In this document: positions 10,744 to 21,900 of the stretch, in pieces
Layout: each line of letters opens with the position of its first letter
How positions within the stretch are numbered: position 1 is the first letter of the stretch
Source: Symbiodinium natans
Lineage: Eukaryota > Sar > Dinophyceae > Suessiales > Symbiodiniaceae
Direction: 5' to 3'
NCBI GenBank assembly: GCA_905221605.1
Contig: CAJNDS010000882.1
Location: 1-55,102, forward strand
Length of the DNA: 55,102 nucleotides
Translations under genes and position numbers: made by a program
Notes under the pieces: generated by a model
Told to the model about the DNA's origin: nothing
The model's database searches: none
Seen by the model: the letters and a program-made list of their open reading frames with translations, nothing else

Positions 10744-10776
10744 GACACCGATGACGAGTCCGAGAACGATGGCCTG
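10744..10776 (+). CDS. BOP1: Acidic exon, probable BOP1 N-terminal region
   Basis: The acceptor CCCAG|G and donor CTG|GTTG bound 11 codons (DTDDESENDGL). Phase 0 at its end matches phase 0 at the start of 11099-11182, giving a continuous acidic run as in BOP1/Erb1 N-termini. The intron between is an introner-like element. Confidence 0.55.
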
Positions 10777-10802
10777 GTTGCTTGGCAGCCCCGCGGTACC
10801 CT

Positions 10803-10833
<31 letters not shown>

Positions 10834-11102
10834 TTCTGGGCTCCCCTTTAAAGTAACCAACCTTAGAAGGGGTTTAGGGTTTAGGGTTTAGGGTTAGTTC
10901 TGGGCTCCCCTTTAAAGTAACCAACCTTAGAAGGGGTTTAGGGTTTAGGGTTTAGGGTTACCCTAAACCCTAAACCCTAAACCCTAAACCCTAAACCCTA
11001 AACCCTAAACCCTAAACCCTAAACCCTAAACCCTAAACCCTAAACCCTAAACCCTAAACCCTAAACCCTTCCTGTAACATGCTTACTGGGCTACCAAGGT
11101 TG
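10777..11102 (+). mobile_element. Introner-like element copy 1 = intron, TSD GTTG
   Basis: Target duplication GTTG at 10777-10780 and 11099-11102. The element spans 10781-11098, starts CTTGGCAGCCC and ends TTACTGGGCTACCAAG, an inverted repeat of the family left end. The left GTTG is the 5' splice site and the terminal AG the acceptor. Inside are T11 and G22 runs and a 40-base segment (TTCTGGGCTCCCC to TTAGAAGGGG) present twice. A head-to-head telomeric inverted repeat follows (TTTAGGG units, GGGTTACCC centre, about 15 CCCTAAA units). Confidence 0.75.
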
Positions 11103-11182
11103 ACGACGGCTCTTCCGACGACTCCGAGGATGATGCGCCCCGAAACAGGCCATCAAGGGAGTTAAGACGTCGTACCCCTAAG
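11099..11182 (+). CDS. BOP1: Acidic/basic exon, probable BOP1 N-terminal region
   Basis: Phase-0 exon of 28 codons: 'VDDGSSDDSEDDAP' then an Arg-rich run ending RRRTPK. Acceptor CCAAG|G, donor AAG|GTTGGG. Acidic stretches just before the conserved GNVPLEW motif are usual in this family. Its end phase does not fit the next assigned exon directly, so one small exon between 11183 and 12166 is missing. Confidence 0.55.
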
Positions 11183-11281
11183 GTTGGGGTTTAGGGTTTA
11201 GGGTTTAGGGTTTAGGGTTTAGGGTTTAGGGTTTAGGGTTTAGGGTTTAGGGTTTAGGGTCTAGGGTCTAGGATTTAGGGT

Positions 11282-11390
11282 TTAGGGTCGAGGGGTTGAG
11301 GGGTTGAGGGGTTGAGGGGTTGAGGGGTTGAGGGGTTGAGGGGTTGAGGGGTTGAGGGGTTGAGGGGTTGAGGGGTTGAGGGGTTGAGGG
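11282..11390 (+). repeat. TTGAGGGG octamer array (about 13 units)
   Basis: Perfect tandem GAGGGGTT units directly abut variant TTTAGGG repeats. It is a telomere-like motif with altered length, locally amplified. Confidence 0.95.
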
Positions 11391-12166
11391 AAGATGTAGC
11401 ACAAATAATGTAATTCATGCTAGACTTGGAGGTTCATGGGTACTTATAACCCCAATTATAAGATTAAAAATGCGTTTGGGGGTTTAGGGTTTGGGACCTA
11501 CTTGGAGGTTCATGAGTACTTAAAACCCCAATTATACGTCCACTTGTAACCTACTTAGAGGACTTAGGGGGCTTGTAAGTACCCTTAGTCATAAGTATCC
11601 TGGACCTCCAAGTAAGGTTGTAGCCCCAAAGGTTCCCCCTTTTATATGCTCCGACTACTACCTTAAGATCTTCAAAAGGGTCAAGGGTTTAGGGTTTAGG
11701 GTTTAAGGGTCCAAGGGAGAAAAAAAAGAAAGAGGCCCGGATTTCTTGAAAGCTTTTGAGGGTTTGGGGTTCAGGGTTTTGCAGATTGGTAGGGGTTTCT
11801 ATGGTGAAGGGGGCGGGGGGCTAGGGTTTAGGATTTCAGAGCTTAGTTTAGGATTTCTGGGCGTGGATGCTGTCCACACACTTACGCGGCTTGCGTGTAA
11901 CTGAAAGTCAGACTGGCATGCAAATCGCTGCGCAAGAGTATCCGAAACTGCAAAAACCCTTGACCCTAAACCCTAAAGTGTTGTCAGCCGCCAGCGAGAT
12001 GGAACCAGGGTTGAGGGTGTAGCAGTGGAGAGTCGCGGATTCAGGGCATGCGGGTCTCGGGTTTAGGGTTTAGGGTTTAGGGCAACTTTAGGGTTTAGGG
12101 CTGTAGAGTTTAGGGTTTAGGGTTTAGGGTTTAGGCGTGATCCAAACAAACGGAAGCTCGGCCCAG

Positions 12167-12190
12167 GATCGGCAATGTCCCCCTGGAGTG
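12167..12190 (+). CDS. BOP1: BOP1 exon B (GNVPLEW)
   Basis: CAG|G acceptor. Encodes IGNVPLE plus TG of Trp. The codon is completed by the G at 12568, giving EW-YKDE as in BOP1. GT donor. Confidence 0.88.
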
Positions 12191-15100
12191 GTGCGCCTTC
12201 TGCCTCCGGTGCAGCCACGCTGTACACCCTAAACCCCTAAACCCGCAAGCCCTAAACCCTAAACCCTAAACCCGAAAACATCCCCTAAGTCCCTCGACCC
12301 GGCAACCTGGTTGTCGAGGCCGCAGAATTCTTAGTTCACGCGCATCCTTGAGCTTGCGGATTTAGGGTTGAGGGTTTAGGGTTTAGGGTTTAGGGTAATT
12401 GGGCTCAAGATTTAAAGCCCTCTCACAACCTTGAGAGCGCCTTTGGAAGCCCAAACCTAATGAGATCCCATACTGCTCCTACCCTCGAACCCAAACTCCC
12501 CCGACCAACCCCTAAACCCTAGCCCCGAAACCCCTAAACCTACAAACTGTACCTAGAGGATTCGGAGGTACAAAGACGAAGACCACGTGGGCTACGACAT
12601 TGCCGGGGAGAAGGTCATGAGGACAGGTTTACGCGATGTAGGGCTGGCGCCTTAGCCCTAAGACTCTCAACCCTAAACCCTAAGCCCTAAACCCTACACC
12701 CTAGCCCTAAACCCTAAGTCCTAAAGCCTAAAGCCTTAGACTGAAGCCCTCGAATCCCAAGCTCCTAAACCCTCAAATACAGCCTGTCAGCTCCGGACCC
12801 TCAAAGCCAAAAAAATGGGTTTTAGGGTTTAGGGTTTTAGGGTTTTAGGGTTTTAAGGTTTTCGGGTTTAGGGTTTAGGGTTTAGGGTTTAGGGTTTAGG
12901 GTTTAGGGTTTAGGGTAAGCGACCATACTATGGGCCCATGGTTCCAACCTTAGGCTTAGGGCTCTCGAGTTGTAGGGTATTTAGGGTTTAGGATTTCAGG
13001 CACCTCCCTCCCCCCGCGGGTCCCCCCAAAGAGAATATTTAGGACAATCAAAACGGTGCTGAAGAACCTCTGAGTCTTCGAACCCTAGTCCCTAAACCCT
13101 AAAACCCGAAAGCCCTAAAACCCTAAAACCGTAAACCCTAAACCCCAAAACCCTAAACCATAAACCCTAAACCCTAAACCCTAAACCCTAAACCCTAAAC
13201 CCTAAACCCTAAACCCTAAACCCTAAACCCTACGAAACCCGCCTCTCGAGCCTTCCAGCATTCATTCCACGGAAGGACGCTCTCTACCGGAGAGATTGAT
13301 GCACTCTTGGAGAGCAAGGTGCGGTCCGCCCTCTCTGTTGGGAGATGGGGGGGGTTTAGGGTTTAGGGTTTGGGTTTTTGGGTTGAGGTTTTGGGTTTTT
13401 GGGTTTTAGGGCTTTAGGGTTTTTGGGTTTTTGGGATTTTGGGTTTTTGATTTTTTTGGGGTTTTGGGGTTTTGGGGTTTTGGGGTTTTTGGGTTTTGGG
13501 GTTTTTGGGTTTTTGGGTTTTTGGGCTTTTGGGTTTTTGGGTTTTTAGGTTTAGGGTTTAGGGATACTGGGATATTGGGATATTGGGGCTTTGCAAAATT
13601 AAGGGGGTACCTTATTGGGATCCTTTTTTATAAGGGAGATCCTACCATTTGGGGATCTATATTGGGGGGTCCCCTCAGGGTGTTTGATGGATGTAGGGTT
13701 TATAGTGTGTATATGCTGAGTTCTTTTCATGATGGTTCCTTTTTGTTACCCGAAGTAAGAGGGGGCCGACTTGAAATTGTAACTCCAAAAAGTGCCCTGG
13801 GATATAGAATCCCCCATAGAGAGAGTTTAAGGATTTCAGCAAGTTTGGTTTGAGGCTTTGGGGCTTCGTTCGATGCCTTGCACGCGCAGGACAATCCAGA
13901 TGCATGGCGCACCATCAAGGACCACAAGAACCAGCGTGAGGCGCCGGCCTTTCAGCGAGCTTCTATTTTCATATGACCAAAAAAAAGGAACCCCTGACCT
14001 AACATAATTAGTAGGATCCCCTTATACTAAGGACCCCAAGAAAGTGCCCCTGATATCGTAAACCCTAAGCCCTAAACCCTAAATCTAAGCCCTAAACCCT
14101 AAACCCTAAACCCTAAATAGGCTTTTCATACAGATCATACGAAGGCGTAAGGAGAGACCCCAAAATTTAGGGAGCCCACCACATGCTGAGCCCAAGCGTC
14201 TCTTTCTGACGTTTGCCCGCAGTGCCGAGCTCGCTGCTCAGACAAGAGATGTTAGGGTTTAGGGTTTAGGGCTTAGGGTTTAGGGTTTAGGGTTAATACT
14301 GTGAATTGTAGCACGCAGTGCAGTCTACTTTGCGTGATCCCTGTTGACACTCGGTTCAGTTTACCTGAGCACTTGTTCATCATGCAACACACATCTTAGG
14401 TAGGATAAGGGGGGTCCCTCAAAATGGGAACACTTCTGAACCCTCTTCTGACTCACCTGATTGAGAGGGCCAAGGGTCCCCCTAATCCTATCCCCTAACA
14501 CACTGTCAGAGACGCGTCGATCTGGTTCTGTTGGTCGGAGAGTTATCCAGCCCAAAGAGGACCATCAGAGCTAGCAAAAAAGCAGGGGTTCTCCGACACC
14601 CTGTATGCCCCCCGCCCCCCCTTGGGTTCCCCCCCATAGTTCAGGCTATCTAGGGATAATTAAGCCCAATGAAGAGATCATTTTAAGGGGTGAACCTAGG
14701 GGGCGGGTCGTATAGAGGGGGGTAGTAGGGGAACAAAAAACAAACGGAAGCAGGTGGTTCTGACCGATACGGACCTTGAGATCATCCGGCGGATCCGTTC
14801 AAGGACGCCTTGCAAGCTGTGACAGCACCCGCATGGCCTGTAGCAAAGCCCCAGTATGGGGGTTTTCGAAACTAGGGGGTGCCTCAGTTTACAGGGTTCA
14901 AGGGGGGTAGGTAACCCAAGGAGCCCAAGTACTCCCCACTACTCCCTAAGGCTCCCTAAGCTTCCCTAAGGTTCCCTAGATACCTACCCGCCATGAGACT
15001 AGGTACCTACCCCCCTTGAACCTCCCCCCCCCCCTAAGAACCCCATAATTAGTGGGGTCCTTAGTATAAGGGAATCCTACTATTTGGGAGTCGATACTAA

Positions 15101-18100
15101 GGATCCCATTTTTTGTAACCCCATATCACTCCCTAAGTTCCCCTAAACCTTAAACCCTGAATCCAAACCCCTAAACCCCTAACCCCTAAACCCCTAAACC
15201 CTTTAGGGTCCCCTAAACCCTCTCTCCACCACGCTGCTGCCCGGCAGGATGTATCCCAGCGCTGCCACGGACACAACCGAAATGGTTGAGTTTGACAATC
15301 CTGAGGCGAGACTCCTGCGACATCTTGAGGGTTTAGGGTTCAGGGTTTAGGGTTTAGGGTTTAGGGTTTAGGGCTTATTGCGACCCAGACCCATCTGTGT
15401 AACTCCCTGAGCCCGAAGCCCCCTAAACTTTTGAGCCTTAAAACCCCGAAGCCCTCAACCCCCCTAACCCATATTTCCACCCCAAACTCCGAAGCTCAAC
15501 CTTTCAATATGCTAACAATATGGTAAGAAACAAGAGAGTAACGAGACTTTCATTATTCTAACAAGAATAAGATTAACAATAAGAAGAATAACAATAACAA
15601 TAGCAGAAGCAAAAGCAACCCTAAACCCTAAACCCTAAACCCTAAACCCTAAACCCTAAACCCTAAACCCTAAACCCTAAACCCTAAACCCTAAACCCTA
15701 TGCCCTATAAACTGTCAACCCCCTCAACCCCATGCGCGACTCTGGCAGGCCAGGATACATCCTGAACGCAAAGCTCATCCACCAAAGGCGAGGTTCCTTC
15801 CTTCCAAATGGGAGCGGATGAAGGCCGGATGGGGTTTAGGGTTTGGGGTTTAGGGTTTAGGGTTTAAGGTTTAGGGTTTGGGCACCGTGATCTTGGCATT
15901 TGGTAGCCAACCTCCGACCCTAAACCCTAAACCTTAAAACCTCCAGCCCTCATATAAAGGCAACCCGAAGTCTCTGTCGGGCCAATGTTATTCGAGTCTA
16001 GGGCGTATTGGGTTTAGGGTTTAGGGTTTAGGGTTTAGGGTTTAGGGTTTAGGGTTTAGGGTTATTCGAGTTCGTTTCCGAAGCCACAAAGCAATACCAA
16101 CTGGTGCCATGCACTACGGTGTAAGCGCCCCTCGTGACCAGACGTACCTTCGCATGGCAGCCAGTGCGCTGCCCAAAAGTTTCTTCAACACGTAACAGAG
16201 GGCTTGGCACCCCAAACGAGTCTCGGGTCTAGGGTTTAGGGAAACCCTAAAGTCTTTAAAATTTAAGGCTTAGAGTCAAAGCCGTAAACCCCGCGAGGTC
16301 AAAAGGCTCGTGGCGCTGCTTCGCGAGGGGAAGATTAGGCCGGCCGGTCCTTTAGGTTTTAGAGGGTGGGGAGGTATGGTATGAGCTTTGATTCATTCAC
16401 CTGTAGGGACTTCAGGGATTTTGGGGATTTTGAGGCTCAGTGTTTTTGAGGGTGAGTTCGCAGTTTTGGGTGCTCGCGAGCCTTTTCGAGCCCTTGTGAA
16501 CCCAAGACTCCCAAAATCGATGCCTATGCGCAGCAAGCCGTGACAGTTCGTGCCACTCGATCCACAACCTCCTCCCTAGACCCCTTAAAGACCCTAAACC
16601 CCAAATCCCTCCCCCCAAACCCCAAGCCCCAAGCCTAAACTCCAGCGCGCAAACCCTGAAACCGCTATCCTCTAACCCTCTACCCCCCTACACTCCTGCC
16701 CCCCCCCTAAACCCTAAACCCTAAACCCTAAACCCTAAACCCTAAACCCTAAACCCTAAACCCTAATCCCTAAACCCTAAACCCTAAACCTACACCCTGA
16801 AACCTTGGCCCGAAAATTTTGGAGGCCTCCGCCACCTCCGGCACCTGAAGTCTGGGACCTGTGGTCGGATGAGCCCGAAGAACGGCGGCGCCGGGCCCCT
16901 TTCCTGGATATGTTAGGGTTTGGGGTTTAGGGTTTAGGGTTTAGGGTTTAGGGTTCAGGGTTTAGGGTTTAGGGTTTAGGGTTTAGGGTTAGGGCCTAGG
17001 GCTTAGGGTTTAGGACTTTCCCTGCTAGTACCCCCGGCAGAACACCCCATATTGGCACACATGTGTGCACTCAGCAAGATCCCTAACGAACCCCATACAA
17101 TCTACACCCACCGAAAACCTTTGCATGAACCCTACTTTGTCCTCTAAGCAGGATTTATGTAGGGCTTGGGGGTTTAGGAGAGGTGCTCGAAGCTGCAGGC
17201 TTGGGGTGTCCCAAAGCAGGTTTCGTTTTCATTCATGTAGGGTTTAAGGTTTACTTGGGCTTAGGGCTGAGGGTTTAGTTTAGGGTTCCCGTCCCCCCCA
17301 TGCATTGCCCATAGGCTCTGGCTTTCGGGCTAGTTACACCTTGCTACTGGGCAACCCAACCCTTGCGAACCCTGTAAACTCCATCAACCCCAACCATATA
17401 CCCTACAAACCCTATACGCGCCACAAACCCTATAAACACTACTACGAACCCTAAATAAACCTATAAACCCTTTGAACCCTAAAGACCTTATAATCCCTTA
17501 AACCCTAAACCCTGAGTAACCCTAAACCCTCTACCCTCTAAATTTCAGGCCTAGCGGCACGGGCCGGCCCCCGCCCCCCAAAGCACGAAACCTTGAACCT
17601 TGGCACTGTCTTCTCTTTCCCGTGTCTTTGTCCTCTCCTTCTCTCTGTCTCTCTTTCTCCTGCCTTCGCCCCCCCTCCCTCCACCCCCCCCGGCGCGCGC
17701 GCGCGCGCACCCGCATCAGGAGCATCAGTGGGGTTGGTTTGGGGGCCTTAAAAGCATTCTATGCATGCGTTTTGCCTTCGAAAAACCTTCAGAAAACGCT
17801 GTAAACACGTGTTTTTGGGCTTGGGAAGCCTTTTGGGACCCAGGAAAGGGAGCATCATGAGCATCAGCGGCCTCCCCCAGGCCATCCAAAAACCCCTTAA
17901 ACACGCCGATTGTATGTGCTTGAACGCTTGCGTGCCCACGAAACCCCCAAAAGCAAGACCCCGAATGCCCTTAAGGGCATTCGGGGTCCTGCTGTTCGGG
18001 TGTTTTGTAGGCACGAAGCCGTTCGAGCGCGTAAAATGAGCGATTTTAGGAACGTTTTTACGTGGACCCACAAAACACTCGGTATTTACGAGGTTTTCTG

Positions 18101-18914
18101 CTGTTGGAACACCCCCCCAAACCGAGCATCATGAGCATCAGCTGGGTCTCTGGGCCGTGGGCCCGGACCCCCCCACGAAGCCCAAGAGAAGCGATGGCTC
18201 CATGATGCGCCCGAACCCCGCGCATCAGCAGCATCAGCAGACCCCCCCCCGGACGTGGGTTTCGATGATGCGCACTTTGGGGGCGGGTCAAGGGCAACAG
18301 GGGTGGGGGTCGGAGGCACGCGTGAAAAACCTCATAAAAACACGGTATTTACGGTGATTTCAGCGTTTTTCAGCGTTTTTTATTGCCTTGGGCCCGCGGG
18401 CCAGGGCTGCTGATGCTCATGATGCTCGCCTGGTTTTGGGCTTCCGGTACCCCCCCAAACCTTGAAAAACGTGGTTTCGGCCTGGCGCGCGCCCCATGTG
18501 AAAAGCTAGGGCCGATGATGCGCGCCCGTGAGGGTTTAATGGGGTGTTGCGGGTGTTTTGTGGCCTCGGTTTTTCGTAAAAAACCATGGTTTTTACGAGG
18601 TTTTCGTGCTTTTCGCACCACCGCGTGTTGCGTCTTCTTGGATGCCGTTTTGGAGGCCTCCCGAAGGGCCCCGCGCGAATTTGAAGCAGTTTTGGGCGGG
18701 GTCGGCGGCTCGGGCGCTCGCCCCTTAAAGCTAGCGCTTTAGTGCGACGCGGGCTCCGCCCTGGACCACGGGCGGCGCGGGGGCCGGATTTCAGGCCTAG
18801 CGGCACGGGCCGGCCCCCGCCCCCCAAAGCACGAAACCTTGAACCTTGGCACTGTCTTCTCTTTCCCGTGTCTTTGTCCTCTCTTTCTCTCTGTCTCTCT
18901 TTCTCCTGCCTTCG

Positions 18915-18967
<53 letters not shown>

Positions 18968-21900
18968 CCCCCCTGCGCGCGCGCGCGCGCGCGCGGCATC
19001 AGGAGCATCAGTGGGGTTGGTTTGGGGGCCTTAAAAGCATTCTATGCATGCGTTTTGCCTTCGAAAAACCTTCAGAAAACGCTGTAAACACGTGTTTTTG
19101 GGCTTGGGAAGCCTTTTGGGACCCAGGAAAGGGAGCATCATGAGCATCATGAGCATCAGCGGCCTCCCCCAGGCCATCCAAAACCCCCTTAAACACGCCG
19201 ATTGTATGTGCTTGAACGCTTGCGTGCCCACGAAACCCCCAAAAGCAAGACCCCGAATGCCCTTAAGGGCATTCGGGGTCCTGCTGTTCGGGTGTTTTGT
19301 AGGCACGAAGCCGTTCGAGCGCGTAAAATGAGCGATTTTAGGGGCGTTTTTACGTGGACCCACAAAACACTCGGTATTTACGAGGTTTTCTGATGTTGGA
19401 ACACCCCCCCAAACCGAGCATCATGAGCATCAGCTGGGTCTCTGGGCCGTGGGCCCGGACCCCCCCACGAAGCCCAAGAGAAGCGATGGCTCGATGATGC
19501 GCCCGGACCCCGCGCATCAGCAGCATCAGCAGACCCCCCCCGGACGTGGGTTTCGATGATGCGCACTTTGGGGGCGGGTCAAGGGCAACAGGGGTGGGGG
19601 TCGGAGGCACGCGTGAAAAACCTCATAAAAACACGGTATTCACGGTGATTTCAGCGTTTTTCAGCGTTTTTTATTGCCTTGGGCCCGCGGGCCAGGGCTG
19701 CTGATGCTCATGATGCTCGCCTGGTTTTGGGCTTCCGGTACCCCCCCCAAACCTTGAAAAACGCGGTTTCGGCCTGGCGCGCGCCCCATAGGGCCGATGA
19801 TGCGCGCCCGTGAGGGTTTAATGGGGTGCTGCGGGTGTTTTGTGGCCTCGGTTTTTCGTAAAAACCCATGGTTTTTACGAGGTTTTCGTGCTTTTCGCAC
19901 CACCGCGTGTTGCGTCCCCTTGGGTTTTGGAGGCCTCCCGAAGGGCCCCGCGCGAATTTGAAGCAATTTTGGGCGGGGTCGGCGGCTCGGGCGCTCGCCC
20001 CTTAAAGCTAGCGCTTTAGTGCGACGCGGGCTCCGCCCTGGACCACGGGCGGCGCGGGGGCCGGATTTAAGAGCCTCCGGCTCAAGCCGCCGACCCCGCT
20101 GGAGCATAGTTGAGAGGTCTAAACCCGCTCGCATGGTTCGAAGATCCCAGCCTGCTCGGCAGAGTTTTGTGAAACGTTTTGGGGGAGGGGTGGTAGGGGG
20201 GTGGGGGGTGATTTTGCTGAGGGCCCCCTGTGCTGAACCGCCTGTTTGCGCTGTGCGGGTGGCGCGGTTCTCCACGAAAAAATTGTGCACCGACCCCCCC
20301 TACCCCCCCCCCCCCCCCCCGGGCTTTTCGGGGGGAGGAGGGAAAGAGGGAGGTTTTCACCTCCTTTTCCCATCCAACACGCCGCCAGGGTCGGCGGACC
20401 CTATAGACAATAAACCCCAAACCCCAACCCCCGAACCCCCTAAACCCCAAACCCTAAACCCCGAACCCTAAACGCTAAACCCTAAACCCTAAAACGCCTT
20501 CGAGGCCCCCCGTCCGCTACCAGCTCCTAAGATGGCCTTGCCTGGCCATGCGGAGTCTTGGAAGCCCGGTGGTGCCCCTTTTTTGTTTTTTTTGTTCAGG
20601 TTTAGGGGGGTTTAGGGTTTAAGGTTTAGGGTTTAGGGTTCAGGGTTGGGATACTACGGTTGCTCGGGTACCAAGGAGTCCTACAACCCTCCGCCGGAGT
20701 ACCTGTTCACGGAGGAGGGGGTTGCTGCTGTAGAGCGAGAAGCCTGGTGTCGACCTAAACCCTAAACCCTAAATCCTAAACCCTAAATCCTAAACCATAA
20801 ACCCAAAACGAGTTTTCAGGGCTTTGGAGACGAGACGATGCGTGGACGCCATGGCTTGGTAGAGGGCCGAAGAAGAGTTGAAGCCCTAAACCCTAAACCC
20901 CAAACCCCAAACCCTAAGGGTTGGGCTGGGCTCGTGGGGCTTCAGCCGTCTCAAGCTTGAGGGTTGTGGGCTTCAGGTTTTAGGGGTTTTGCACCCCCAG
21001 CATTACATACTCCCCATTTCCTATAGTATAACTCTAATGGGAGTATTTAATACTAGGGTGGTAGAGGGGGTGTTTAATATTAAGGGGACAAACCCTAAAC
21101 CCTAAACCCTAAACCCTAAACCCTAAACCCTAAACTCTGTATAAACCTGGCAGTTGCAGGGTCCGCGCTTTCTTGCCAGGAGGAGAAGAAGGAATGGGAA
21201 GAGACCTTCGAAGAGGACGCGAATCCGAGCGGTTTAGGGCTTAGGGCTTAGGGTTTGGGGTTTGGGGTTGGGGTTTAGGGTTTAAGGGTCTAGGGCATAG
21301 GGTTTCGGGTTTGGGGCAGTTTAGGGTGTAGGGTTTGCGGTTTCGGGATATGTGACACGCCCGTGCATAAGCAACATCAGCCTGATGCCCGGGCAGACAT
21401 GGGCATTTCCCAGAGTAGGGCGGTCCATTCCACATGCATCTCACTGCAAAATTCTCCAATGGGCAGAAGGACACCCTAAACTCTAAGCCCTAAACCCTAA
21501 ACCCCCATGAAATTTCGGAACCGTAGGCCCAAGGCATGAAGATGTCAACCCCCTCGGCCCTAAGCCCTCAGCCCTAAACCCTAAATCTGAGGTTGGAACC
21601 ATGGGCTCTTAGGCCCTTAGTATGGTCCCTAAACCCCTGTTTAAAGGGATTTCAAGGGATCCGAGGTATGGGCCCTTATATCACAGGGGACCCCCCATAC
21701 TTCGCATCCCCTACTCTTCCCCAGGACAGGACAATCACGCACTTGCCCCAGAAGTACGATGCGCTTCGCCGCGTACCAGGCTACAAGGACCTCATCGTGG
21801 AGCGCTTCAAGAGGCTACTGTGCCAAAAGTCAGAGGGCTTCGGGGAAGTTAGTGTTTGTGGGTTCAGGCGTTGTTCCCTAAACCCTAAACCCTAAACCCT

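Larger units (their letters stand above)
16895..20504 (+). other. 3.6-kb BOP1 intron J/K with tandem duplication
   Basis: Telomere-like G-strand array first, then unique sequence, two copies of a 1.25-kb unit, a GC-rich stretch with poly-C (20300-20325), and a C-strand array before exon K. Open frames here follow composition and give no recognisable protein. Confidence 0.8.

Noticed and set aside
12398-12411. Second spliced-leader-like match (TTGGGCTCAAG)
   Set aside because: Only the 3' end matches and it arises at the edge of a TTTAGGG run.
13431-13853. 140-residue frame of Gly/Phe/Trp
   Set aside because: Translation of TTTTTGGG telomere-like variants.
18742-19143. Long open frames in the 1.25-kb unit and poly-C tract
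   Set aside because: Pro/Gly homopolymer translations from base composition, open on both strands, not linked by splice sites.
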